Shown here: piece after piece, positions 32,849 to 44,951 of the stretch | Numbering within the stretch: the stretch's first letter is position 1 | Layout: every line of letters begins with the position of its first letter | Source: Halicephalobus mephisto | Lineage: Eukaryota; Nematoda; Chromadorea; Rhabditida; Panagrolaimidae | Direction of reading: 5' to 3' | Assembly: GCA_009193035.1 (NCBI GenBank) | Contig: SWDT01000145.1 | Location: 1 to 64,000, forward strand | DNA length: 64,000 nt | Translations under genes and position numbers: made by a program | The notes under the pieces: model-generated | What the model was told of the DNA's origin: nothing | The model's input: the letters and a program-made list of their open reading frames with translations, nothing else | Databases searched by the model: none

Positions 32849-35800
32849 ATGGATAGTGACGATGTGTTATGTACTACGATTTACTACTACATAAGGGAGA
32901 AATTTTACGGAACTGCTCTGACCTACTGCGAAGACGGATGTCGGAGATTCAGCGACAACCACGAGTACGCTTGTTTGAAGTCCTTCTGTTTCACGAAATT
33001 AGGTAAATTTTAGCAATTTTTAAAATTATTTATTGTTTGTAATTTCAGGGAAATCGGCAGAAGCAATAAGACTCCTTTCCTCTTTGAGGAAAAATTCGCC
33101 GATCGTCCTCGGGGTACTGACCACGCTGAGGTCGGCTTATCTGGCCGAAACGAACATAGGTATTTTTTGAAAATCACATTATTTAAAAAATCAAAAAAAT
33201 TACAAAATCATTCAGAGGTGGATTCCTCAGGAGTTAAATTTAAGTGATAATTATTTCGTAACTTTACGAATTTTCGTAATCATTCATATATAAAAAAATA
33301 AACAATGGATTTTTTCACGAAATGGTCCCGACGCGAGTTTCCTAGAAACTGAAATAACCTAAATAATGATTATTTCGTAATCATTCATATATCGAAAAGT
33401 TTTTGTACGAAATGGTCCCGACGCGAGTTTTTGGAATTTTCTAGAAATTGAAAAATTAAAAAATGATGATTATTTCGTAATCATCATATATAAAAAATAA
33501 ACAATGGATTTCTTCACGAAATGGTCTCGACACGAATTTCCTAGGAACTGAAATAACCTAAATAATGATTATTTCGTAATCATTCATATATCGAAAAGTT
33601 TTTGTACGAAATGATCTCGACACGAATTTCCTAGAAACTGAAATAACCTAAATGATGATTATTACGAAATAGTCATCATAATTTTAATCTTTAATCACTA
33701 CGTAGCTTCAAGTGCGCGTTGCAAAAAACCGCTTCAAATTTGTCATCAAAAATTGACTAGCCAGATTTGCCAGTTCAAAAAGATGCGAAAAACTTCACTC
33801 GTATGATATATACATCATAATATAATCGTGATGGGACATTTTTGTTCTGTCTTTATGTTCCAATTTTTATACCTAATTTAAAAATAAAAAAATAAATAAT
33901 TTTACATCTGTTATATAGTATTTTAAAAGTAATTTTAAATAAGTTTTTACTTTTTAATAAAGTTTTTATATAAAATTCGATATATCTTTAAAATCCAGAG
34001 TTAGTCTTCAGAATCCTGAATTCTGAAGGCTAATTTTTGATTCTGGTTCTAGATTCAGAATCTATGGATTTTATTACAGTATTATAAGTGTTTTTAAGTA
34101 AAGTTTCAACTCTAAAATTGAAATAAAAGCATCAATGAAACAAATCTCTGATATACGAATGTCCTGTAATCCTGAATCCTGAATTCTGAAGGTTACCTTT
34201 GATTCTGGTTCTAGATTCAGAATCTATGGATTTTATTACAGTATTATAAGTGTTTTTAAGTAAAGTTTCAACCCTAAAATTAAAAAAGCATCAATGAAAC
34301 AAATCTCTGATATACGAATGTCCTGTAATCCTGAATTCTGAAGGCTAATTTTGGTTCTAATTCTAGATTCAGAATCTATGGATTTCATTACAGTAGTATA
34401 AGTGTTTTTTTTATAAAGTTTCAACTCTAAAATTGGAATATAAATTTACTAGGACAGAAACATCACAGAACCAATGTAATAAATGATTTTCGAGTATGAG
34501 CAGGAAAAAAGCACTTAACATTTGTCACAGAAATCCACTGATTAGCCAGATTTCTATTTCATTCCTGAAAGAGAGTCAAAGAACGCATCCGAAGTTACTC
34601 GTTCATATGTAAAGAAAATAAAAAATACTTTTTTTACAAGATTGTCTTGAAGCAAAAGTTTCAAAACTATCCAAAAAGTAATGATGACTATTTCGCAATC
34701 ATTCGTATATCAAAAAATAAAATTCTTCGCAAGATAGTCTTGATACGGATTTTTCAAATTTTTTAAAAACTGAATTAGTTTAAAATTTCAGTTTCGAAAG
34801 ATTATTTCGTAATTGTTGAGGTAAAAAACTAAACTAAGAAGAGAGAACCTGAAGCGATAGCCTGAATATCAAGGAATGTGGAATACTGTAGGGCATTTAT
34901 GATAAAAATTGAAATTAAATAGTGACGATTAATATTTGTTATTAAATCTAAAATTACGCCTTTTTGTGTGTATATGAAATTATTCGTAAATATCCCAAAA
35001 ACCTTAATGTTAAAAAACCCTACACACAAAAAACGTAACTTTAGATTCAGTAAAAATTACAAAATTTGATAAAAATGTAACAATCGTCACAATTTATGTA
35101 TATATTTGACATTTGTGACGAAAATTGAAACTTAATAGTGACGATTAATATTTGTTATTAAATCTAAAATTACGCTTTTTGTGTGTATATGAAATTATTC
35201 GTAAATATCCCAAAAACTTTAATGTTAAAAAACCCTACACACAAAAAACGTAACTTTAGATTCAGTAACAAATGAAAATCGTCACTATTATGTTTTATTT
35301 TTCGTCACAAATGCCAAATATTCATGAAAAACGTCACGATTATTACATTTTCGTTACTGTTAAGATTTGGAAATAGAGAAAAATGTTACAAATCTTTACT
35401 TAAACAAAAGTACAGACTAAAAACGACGTAAGACAACAGAACTGGAAGTTACTCATGCCCTACAGTATTCCAGAGCCCTTGATATTCAGGGTATCTTTTC
35501 AGGTCTTCTCTATTATATTATATTTTCTATCTTAATAGTTACATTTCGTCGTAAACGGAAAAAATATAAAAAGAAAAATATAAAATATAAAATATGAGAT
35601 AAATTACTAATTATGTATGAAAATCGGCCTTTGGAATTGGGCTTAGGCATCTAGAGTATGATGGTAACAACACTATGTGAGATTTTGGGATACCATAATT
35701 GGTTCAATATTTTTTTCTCTTATATTTTTTCCTACTGTCACATTTCGCAATCGTCACGAAATCGAAAGTTATGATTTTTTGTGTGTAGAAAATTAGTTTT

Positions 35801-38800
35801 TTAATATTAATTTTTTTCAGATCGAGAGTCGGTAAGAGAACTAGATACCGAGATCAATTCTCTCTGGACTACGGCAGATCCCAAATCCTCTTACATAGCC
35901 GCATTGATTTTATTTTTCGACGAAAGCTATGATAAATCCAGATCCTTGTTAGATCGACATATTTCTACCAGTTCCACAGACGCCAAAATTTTGTCCCTGA
36001 GGGGTTGGCTGGATGTCGTCACGAGTAGGGATATCAAAACCGCTCAGAAGCTTTTCGATTCTGCAATTCTGACTTCGAAATGGCCAGATGCATACTTCGG
36101 TCAGGCCCAAATTTTCAAAGAAAGACATAACATCGTTGAATTGTCCAGGACATTGTCGAATTTTCTGGACGAATACAACACTCACATCCCTGGGTACATA
36201 GAAATGATAAAATCCGCCTTCACTTCGAAGGCTTTCGAAAAAGTCACAGAAGTCGTTCAAAGTGCCAGTCTCATCCAGGCCGCGGATTGCATTCCTATAC
36301 AGTTCCTAGAGACTACTGTAGCTATCGCAATCCAAGGAGAAACCATCAACATCGACCAACTTTTGACGGAACTTTATGAATCTGCTTCTGTGGTCGAGAA
36401 ACAGAATCACTTCCTCCTCTTCAGATTCGCCCACTTCCTGGCTTCGATCGCATTCGACAACAACACCATAAGACAGTACAGTAAGAAGTTCCTCGACGAT
36501 GCCTTAGGGTGTGACAAAAAAGTAGAATACATTGCTGAAAAAAGTCGATTACTTTTGATCGAAGGGGATTTGAAAGGAGCTCTTCAACTCGCAAAATCCG
36601 CTGTCGAGAAAAACGTCGAATCGAAGCCAGATATCCTCTTCAGCGTCATCCGCTGCTACATCGCCATGGGGGATTACAAAGATTCCAGATCACAGTTGGA
36701 TTTCCTCAAGGCCACATATTCGAATATCGACAAATCCGTCGTAAGTATTAAATTTAAAATAATTAAAATTTAAAAAATCGAAAATACTTTTTTTACGAAA
36801 TTGTCTTGAGGCGAATTTTTGGAATTTTGGGAATTACAGTAATCTGTGGAGTAGTTTTAATTTTACGTGGTTATTTCGTAATAAATGATTGTGAAAAATC
36901 GAAAATACTTTTTTTACGAAATTGTCTTGAGGCGAATTTTTGGAACCCTTAGGAATTACAGTAACCTACTAAAAACTGACTTTTTCTATTAAAAATCCAT
37001 TTTTAGCTTTATTATTTTTATGATGCCCTGGTTAAAAGGGCCGAAGAAGGCTTCACGGACAGCTTTGTCAACTCCATCAGAAGCGCCATAGATTCCCATT
37101 TTTCTGTTCTTCAAAGAATTCCCTACGGCATTGAGTACATAGAAAAATTGAATCCTGCTTTCTTGATCGAAATCGTCTCGAGATTATTCGAAGTGACTCC
37201 ACTTGCTCCAGCGAAAACCCATGATGCTTTATTGAAGGAAATAATCCGGATCACAACAGCCGTCGTTGACAGTTGTCCAGGACTTGGAAGACCTTGTTAT
37301 CTCCTGGCTAAGGCTCGTCATATCGAAGGAGACTATATTGAAGCCGAAAAATGGCTAAAACATTGTATCAGTCGGACCAGTCCTGTAGCAGAAGCATATC
37401 TTCTAATGGCTCAGATATATCTCCAAAGACATCGATTAGCTGATGCTTCGAGGTGTCTTGACGCCGGATTGGGGTTCAGTTTCCAAGTCAGAGAACATCC
37501 ACTTTATTTCTTGACCAAAGCAAGGATGATTAAACAAGAAAAACCCAAATCCATGGAAGAAGCTGTGACTTTGCTGAATACAGCCCTGGATTTGGGGGTT
37601 TTCCGAGACCCGAAGCTGGCTCGGCAGATGGACATAAACGAAGCCGACAGGATCGCCATTTATCTCGAGATCATCGACTGTTACCAAATCATGGGCCGAT
37701 CCCACGATGCCGACGTGATTATGAAGGAAGCTCTAGGGAGATACAGCGGGACTCCAGAAGAGGATAAACTGGTCTTGATGAACGCCCAATTGAGGATCCA
37801 GAGAGGGGACATAAAAGGAGCAGTGAACATCCTTCAATCCGTCGGACCTGAAGAGCCCAACTACCAGGCCGCAAGGATAAAAATGGCTCAGATTTATCTG
37901 GAAGAATTCAGGGATAAACACAGATTTGCAAATTGCTTCAGAGATATCATAAATGCGGACCAAAGTCCCCAATCTTATGTTCTTGCTGGAGATGCTTACA
38001 TGAGCATCCAGGAACCTACTAAAGCTATCGAAGCTTACGAAACAGCCATGAGACGAAATCCCAAGGACTTTGCGCTGGCAGAGAAAATCGGAAATGCCTA
38101 CGTCAAATGCCATCTGTATCACAAAGCGATCACTTTTTACGAAGCCGCGATGAAGACAAGCAACAAAAGCATCATGAGGCTGCGTTACGCCGAAGAACTT
38201 TTCAGAATTAAAAACTACGAGAAATGTGAGAGGATTCTGATGGAAGTTGTGGACACCAAAAACGACATTATCAACGACAAGAATTTAAGTAAGGACCGAT
38301 TTTATAAAATTAAGGATATCATTGTAAAAATCAAAGATAGGAATTATCTCAATGCGAATTTTCAGGACTTTATAGAATTTAGGTAAAAAAGCGGAGATGA
38401 TTACCAGATTTACTACTTTTAATATTCTCACTCGCTCTCTTCACGAGACTTCAAAAATTACGTTATTAAAAAATAAAAAATAGATATTACAAATTTACCT
38501 TAACGCGAATTTTTAAGAAATCCTGAAATTTAGGTAAAAAAAGAGGAAATGAATACCGACAATTTGTCATTTTCGACATTTCTTACTTTCACTCGCTCTC
38601 TTTACGGGACTTCAAAAATTACGTTATTGAAAAACGGAAAATAGATATTACAAATTTATTTTAACGCGGATTTTTAGAAATTTAGGTAAAACGAAGAAAA
38701 AAGAAAGGAGAGAGAGAAGGTGAATGTCGGCAAGTTGCCGTTTTCGCCATTTTTACTTTCACTCGCTCTCTTCGCGGGAATTCGAAAATCTCAAAAAATT

Positions 38801-41800
38801 AAAATTTTTATAAAATTTTTTTAGAAATGGATTTTTAGAATTTTAGTATTGTTGTAGGAAAATTTGAAGAGACAGAAAGATTCAATTTCGATAAAAAGTT
38901 AAAAATTGTATTTTTTAAATTAATTTTTAGAAAATTTTCAAATTTATTTTCGAAGAAATTCTAAAAAAATATTTTAGAATAATTTTTACAAAAATTTTCA
39001 GCCGTCGAAACCATCAGAGACCATGTTGGATTTTGGATGTTGCTGTCCAAACTTCATTTCGAAAGTGGAAATTTCGAAGAAGCAGCGAAAGACCTCCTGA
39101 AGACGAAGGCTCTCCAAAGTAAGATGCTCTCGAAACCGCCTTCTGAAGTCGGGGATACGGTAGCTGAGAAGAAACTAGCCAGCACGTGAGTTATAATGGT
39201 TTTTAAAATATTAATTAATATTCCCATATATCGAAATCAACCCCAGAATGTGGACAGAGAATTATGTGCCCCAGATACCGTAATCTAGAAGGTTCTTGAT
39301 TTAATCAAGAATTTAATTCTAAAAAACTGATTTCGAAATAATTCCACATAAAACTGAAATCACCTTTTAGACTACTGTAACCTCAATTAAAATCTTTCCA
39401 ACATCCATGATTACTGTAGTGTAGAATTATTAATTTCTAAAAATTTATATAGAGTTCTGTATCCCAGATACCGTAATCTAGAAGGTTCTTGATTTAATCA
39501 AGAATTTAATTCTAAAAAACTGATTTCGAAATAATTCCACATGAGACCAAAGTTGTAAACTACTGTAATTTCTATCAAGTCCCAGAAATTAGTGTCGGAA
39601 TTATTTCGTAAAAAGTAAATTTTTGATTTTTATAATATTCGATTAATTATGAAATTGTCACGTAGAATACTGTAATTTCTAAGAACAACCGGAAATTCGT
39701 TCCAGAACCATTTTATAAAAAAATTTATTTTTTTGATTTTTTTATTTTAATTTTTAAATTTTTTAAATTTTTTAATTTTTTTAGAATTTGCGTGAAATTG
39801 GCAGAATTGCACCGAAACAGAAGAGATTACGTGAAAGCCATTGATTTCTACAAAGAAGCGATCGAAATAGACACCAAAGACGTCAAAAGCATGTTAGCTT
39901 TGGCCCAGATTTACCACACCATGGGAAAAATGCAACAATGCAATCAGCAATGTCTGGCGATCCTCAACATCGACAGAAACAACAATGATGCCACTTTGGT
40001 AATGTTTAAATTCATTTAAAATCAAAACCTATATATTAAAATTAAGAATTTTAATCAAAAAAGTAAAAAATTTTTAATAAAAAAAAACTAAAAAATTCAA
40101 AAAGACGAAAAATTTCAAATTTATTTAAAATAAAAAAATATAAATTTTAAATTTATTTAAAATAAAAATTCTAAATTTTAAATTTATTTAAAATAAAAAA
40201 TCTTAAATTTTAATTTATTTAAAATAAAAAATATAAATTTCAAATTTATTTAAAATAAAAATTCTAAATTTTAAATTGATTTAAAATAAAAAATTCTGAA
40301 TTTCAAATTTATTTAAAATAAAAAATCTTAAATTTTAATTTTTAGCTAATGGCGGATATCATGTATCAAAGAAGCGAAGGGGATATAGCTATGAAACATT
40401 TTTCACAACTCCTGGAACGAAATCCAAGTTTGTTTTTTATTTTTTAATTTGAAAAAATTAGAATTTTATATAAGTTTCCAAAATTCTGAATTTTTTAGAA
40501 TTTTATACAAATTTTCGAAATTTATTTAGAGACCGTTTTTGATAATTTTATTTTCTATTGTAATTTTAAAAAAAATAAAATTTAAAAAATTCGTTTCGAG
40601 ATCATTTTTGATAATTTTATTTTTAATTATAATTTTAAAAAAATAAAAATTCCCAAAATTCTTTTCAAGATCATTTTTGATGATTTTATTTTTTTTATGT
40701 TGATTAATTTTTTGCAGACCAATATCACTCGATGGCGAGGTGTATCGAACTTCACTGGAGGAAAGGGGACTTAGAAGCGGCAGATGCCTTGTTGAAGAAG
40801 GCCCTGGAGGCGAATCCGAGAGCTAACGTCGACGCTGGGTTCAATTACTGTAAGGGCCTTCTGGAGTGGTACACTTGCGACCCTAATTCCGCCTTGAACT
40901 ACTTCAACCGGGCCCGGAGGGATCTGGAGTGGGGCGAACGGGCCGTTTACAACATAATTGAAATTTTCCTGAATCCTGATTACGAAACCCTGGGAGGGGA
41001 GGCCCTGGAGAACACCTTGGACCCCTCCAAGAACGACCCCAACCAAGCCGAAAGAGAACTGAACGTGAAGTCCGCCGAAAGGTTCCTCAACGAAATCCGA
41101 TCAAAACCGGATTTGGACAACAAATTTACCTTGATGGAGAACTTTATCCTTCTAGCCAGTTCGAACAAAACTAAAGTCCAACAAGCTTTGAACAACTTCC
41201 TGGAGCTGATCCCGAACGAAGAATCTACAGAAAACGAACGTCCACTTAACGTCGGGGCCATTCTCGGATCCGCTAGGGCTTATTTAATGTTGAAACAAAC
41301 CCAAAAAGCAAAAACTCAATTAAAAAAATTAATTTCATATCAATGGAGCTTGGAAGATGCGGATTACCTCGAACGTTGTTGGTTGCTTCTGGCCGATCTC
41401 TACATCAACCAAGGAAAAAGTGATCAAGCCACGGCTGTTCTGAGGACTGTCCTACAGTATAACGCGGTTGGAGTTTTTTAAATTTAATAATTAAAATTAC
41501 AAAAACCCTTTCCCTATGGGAGTACTGTAATCTGGATTACGATCTTTTCAATGCCCATGATTACTGTAGTATAGAATTGTTAACTTTTAAGAATTTATAT
41601 AGAGTTATGTGCCCCAGATACCGTAATCTAGAAGGTTCTAGATTTAATCAAGAATTTAATTCTAAAAAAATGATTTCGAAATAATTCTACATAAAACTGA
41701 AATTACCTTTTAGACTACTGTCACCTTAATTAAAATCTTCTCAATGCCCATAATTACTGTAGTGTAGAATTGTTAACTTCTAGAAATAAATATAAGGTTA

Positions 41801-42759
41801 TGTACCCCAGATACCGTAATCTTGAAGGTTCTTGATTTAATTAAGAATTTAATTCTAAAAAATTAATTTCGAAATAATTCCACATAAAACTGAAATTACC
41901 TCTTAGACTACTGTAACCTTAATTAAAATCTTTTCAACATCCATGATTACTGTAGTGTAGAATTGTTAACTTTTAAGAATTTATATAGAGTTATGTGCCC
42001 CAGATACTATAATCTAGAAGGTTCTAGATTTTATTAAAAAGAATTTAATTCTAAAAAACTGATTTCGAAATGATTCCATATAAAACTGAAATTACCTTTT
42101 AAACTACTGTAACCTTAATTAAAATCTTTTCAACATCCATGATTACTGTAGTGTAGAATTGTTAACTTCTAGAAATAAATATAAAGTTATGTGCCCCAGA
42201 TACCGTAATCTAGAAGGTTCTAAATTTAATCAAGAATTTAATTCTAAAAAATTAATTTCGAAATTTTGCAAAGTTAAAAAAGTTACTCTTTAGATTACTG
42301 TAGTTCCTAAAAACCTCCTAAATTTCCCTTCGAGACTGCTTTGTAAAATTTATTCTTAATTTCCAACAGTATCTGATTGATTACGAAATCATCACAGAAA
42401 ATCGAAATTTAAAGTTATTGTAATTTTTAAAAACAAAAATTTTTGAAATTATTTTGTAACAATTTTTATTTTTTATATATTGTTATTTTCAGAGTTCAAT
42501 TAAAGCTTTCGAGTACATGGGGTTCCTCAAAGAACATCAACAAGAATTCAACGACGCCGCGGCAAACTACGAATGTGCTTGGCGTCTCGGAAAACACCGA
42601 AATCCAGGAATAGGGTTCAAACTAGCTTACAATTACCTAAAATGCCGAAAATACTTCGAATGCATTGAGATCTGTCTTATAATTCTCCAAAGTCACCCAG
42701 ATTACCCAAAAATCCGAAAAGAGATTTTAGAAAAAGCCCGATCTTCTCTTCAATGTTAA
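32849..42759 (+). CDS. ift-139: IFT139 / TTC21 tetratricopeptide protein of IFT complex A
   Basis: Nine exons: 32849-33002, 33049-33159, 35821-36740, 37007-38288, 39002-39185, 39785-39998, 40346-40427, 40718-41466, 42493-42759, giving 1320 aa (human TTC21B 1316). The protein is almost all TPR-like helical repeats, such as AYLLMAQIYLQRHRLADASRCLD, SYVLAGDAYMSIQEPTKAIEAYE and MLALAQIYHTMGKMQQCN. The C-terminus YMGFLKEHQQEFNDAAANYE..NPGIGFKLAYNYL..HPDYPKIRKEILEKA matches TTC21 closely. It is a scaffold of the retrograde IFT-A particle in cilia. Intron 2 is 2661 bp and packed with repeats. The start follows an acceptor by two bases. The stop is 22 bp from the stop of the converging receptor gene. 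Confidence 0.94.
33240..33690. repeat. ~115-bp tandem repeats in ift-139 intron 2
   Basis: 'tgattatttcgtaatcattcat' and 'cacgaaatggtcccgacgcg' alternate about four times. Related sequence in the opposite orientation lies in the hmt-1 intron (30820-31120). Confidence 0.7.
33990..34440. repeat. ~150-168-bp tandem repeat, nearly three copies
   Basis: 'cctgaattctgaagg' recurs at about 34015, 34182 and 34333, each followed by 'tctagattcagaatctatgg' and 'gtttcaactctaaaatt'. The 'gaattctgaaggctaa' core is shared with the foldback at 53740-54477. Confidence 0.75.
34900..35385. repeat. Cluster of CACACAAAAAACG-ended MITE copies in ift-139 intron 2
   Basis: Elements with termini TTTTTGTGTGTA and TACACACAAAAAACGTAACT occur in alternating orientation. 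Internal 'gtgacgaaaattgaaactta' and 'atttgtcacaa'-type blocks are shared with 5228-5606 and 60660-60922. A lone 'gattttttgtgtgtag' end lies at 35775-35790. Confidence 0.7.
35585..35722 (+). repeat. ~138-bp dispersed unit, copy A (possible small RNA gene or its relic)
   Basis: Holds 'gaaaatcggcctttggaatt', 'gggcttaggcatctag' and 'tgatggtaacaacactatgt', ending 'ggttcaatatttttt'. It matches 59865-59998 at about 95 percent by eye, same strand, while flanks differ. It is less AT-rich than its surroundings. Confidence 0.75.
38375..38795. repeat. ~130-bp tandem repeat, three copies, in ift-139 intron 4
   Basis: 'ctttcactcgctctcttcac' blocks recur at about 38428, 38589 and 38757, each preceded by 'gaatttaggtaaaa' and followed by 'ttcaaaaattacgttatt'. 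Related text occurs at 50425-50480 in the Cys-loop channel intron. Confidence 0.7.
39230..39560. repeat. ~195-bp dispersed repeat, two copies (ift-139 intron 5)
   Basis: Same family as 21820-22150: 'ccccagataccgtaatctag' and 'atcaagaatttaattctaaa' occur twice, about 200 bp apart. Confidence 0.85.
41510..42310. repeat. ~195-bp repeat, four tandem copies (ift-139 intron 8)
   Basis: 'attactgtagt' anchors lie at about 41560, 41753, 41946 and 42142, a spacing of 193-196 bp. The array fills most of a 1026-bp intron. Confidence 0.88.
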
Positions 42760-42781
42760 TGTACAAAAATATTTACAGTAA

Positions 42782-44827
42782 TTACTGTCTAAGGAAGACA
42801 TCATTCAAAAGTTCGTCGTATTCAAAAAGTCCAAAAACTCTGACAAAATGGAAATTCTGCGGAATCAATTTTGCAAATTCCTGGATGGCAGAGGTGATGA
42901 GGATCACATTCCCGACTTTTTCGGCCCCGTTGGTGATACCGTTATGATCATAGATAGCAAACCAGTCTTCATACACGCGATCTCGGACAGCTTTGACGAT
43001 TTTCTTCGCTTGATCCGTCAGATTCGGAGCATCTAAATATTGTAATTAAAGAAATTTAAAAATAAAACTTATTTGTCGAAAATAAAATTGATTTAAAAAA
43101 CAGACAAAATTAAAGAAATTTAAAAATAAAACTTTTTAGAATTAAAGAAATTTAAAAATAAAACTTTTAAAATTACCTTTAAAAGTAAAGTTTTAGAATT
43201 AAATAGATTTAAAAATAAAACTTTTAAAATTACCTTTAGAAGTAAAATTTTAGAATTAAAGAAATTTAAAAATAAAACTTTTTAAAATTACTTTTAGAAG
43301 TTTTAGAATTAAATATATTTTAGAATAAAACTTTTTAGAATTAAAATAATAAAAAAGCAAAACTTACTTGGATCAAAGAGCATAATCAACATCAGTCCTA
43401 CTACTTCGACGTCCGTCATCTCGATCGCTGCCATGGGCAAGCAGATATCGTTAATGGCTTTCTTCATGTAAGGGATATTGATTTCCAGTATTGTTTTCTT
43501 CGTGATTGAATTATGGAAGTTATCCTTGTCAGCAGGTTTCTTGAAGCCAAAAGGACAACAATAAACGTCTTCGTCGTCGACTTGATTCAGGTCCTCGTTC
43601 AAGTCCCGGAAACAGAAATTCTGATGGTATATTCTGTTGGTTTTATGGCCTCCTTGACGGTAAGTCATGTAATATTTCTCGATTATCGTCATCGGAAGAC
43701 AAAAATTTCTAACAAGAGCGAGTTGATTGTCGATGTCGAAAATCACGAACGGCTGGATGCTCCTTAAAAATTCGATGATGTTGGCGGCTTCCGCGTTGAA
43801 TTCATCCTTCACGAAGTAGCCTGATTCCTTTCTGAATGTTGGCATAGTGCCGGATAGAAGGTCCCTCAGGGTTCGGGGACAGTAGAGCAGACGCCGTCGC
43901 TCCACGAGGTGCTGATAAGAACATAGAACTTCTTCGATCAGGTTTCCGCACTCGATGACCACGGCCCCCTCCTCGTATTCCTTCGAGTCCGCTTCTCTAC
44001 TCGAACTATTGCTATACTGGTAAACTACGTTCGGATTAGATTCATATGGATACGACGAGACGGACGGGACGTCGGGAGTTCCGGAATGTTTATCTTCTTC
44101 TTCGATCGTCGACGAATCTGTGGATTTTTTGGATTTCTTTACTTTCCTAAAAGTTTTATGGATATTGTTGCAGATTTAGATGGGAATCCATATATGGAAG
44201 TTAAAAACTCACTCTTTTCTGTTATGTCCGGTTTTCCGTTTGCTGCCGATCGCGTCTCTCTGGGGCTGGACGGCTCCGGGATCCATCCCTATCCTCAGGC
44301 ATTTCTTCAATCGACAAGCTCGGCAGAGACATCGTTGTTCTGGAAAAAAATATGCAAAAAGTAATCGGGAAAATGCTTACTGTTGTTTATTTCGCAATTC
44401 CCGTCTTCTCGACAGATGTATTTCCGATTTTCGGCGACGGATCTCCTGAAGAAAGCATTACAAGCGGCACAACTGAGGGCTTTGAAGTGAATCCCGTTCG
44501 CCGGACCTTCACAGACCAAACAAAGAGAACCGTCGGCCACAGAAGCCGTAAACGGACTGGAACGGGGGTACGACGTCGCATCTATCACTTCTACTTGTGT
44601 CTGGAATTTATTTATTTTCGATTTTCATATATCAAAATCCACCAACTTGTCCGTCAGCATCATAAGAAACGGGATTTTTCGAGATTCCAACCACGTAAAT
44701 CCCGCCGGAGTTGGATCTGGTTTTCGCGCCATCCTGAAAGAGCAAAATTTGTAGTTTGACTTCCGAAGAAATAGAAAATAAAACCAACCACATCCAGTTC
44801 GATTTCGACATACTCATCGGACGACAT
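42782..44827 (-). CDS. Nuclear hormone receptor (nematode supplementary NHR type)
   Basis: Exons 44827-44789, 44733-44647, 44600-44381, 44339-44213, 44146-43368 and 43032-42782 give 500 aa. The two zinc fingers use Cys69, 72, 86, 89 and Cys105, 111, 121, 124. The P-box is CAACNAFF rather than the usual CEGCKGFF, as in many expanded nematode NHRs. A linker rich in Ser/Glu follows, then a helical ligand-binding domain (residues of about 200-480) containing FVIFDIDNQLALVRNFCLPM. It is a ligand-regulated or orphan transcription factor in the nucleus. I cannot name the paralogue. No acceptor is seen before the ATG, so the first exon is the least certain. The stop is 22 bp from the converging ift-139 stop. 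The upstream 7TM gene ends only 124 bp before this start. Confidence 0.85.
43060..43370. repeat. Short tandem AT repeats in NHR intron 5
   Basis: About five copies of 'aattaaagaaatttaaaaat' plus 'aaaacttttaaaattacctttagaagt', period about 60. No coding potential. Confidence 0.65.
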
Positions 44828-44951
44828 TTTCGATTGTATTGATATATCGATATATGAATTTATGCGGATATTAAAAAGTTACAGATTACGTCAAGTACTC
44901 AAGAAACAGAACGCCAAAAAATCGATTTTTATCGGAAGATCATATTATATA

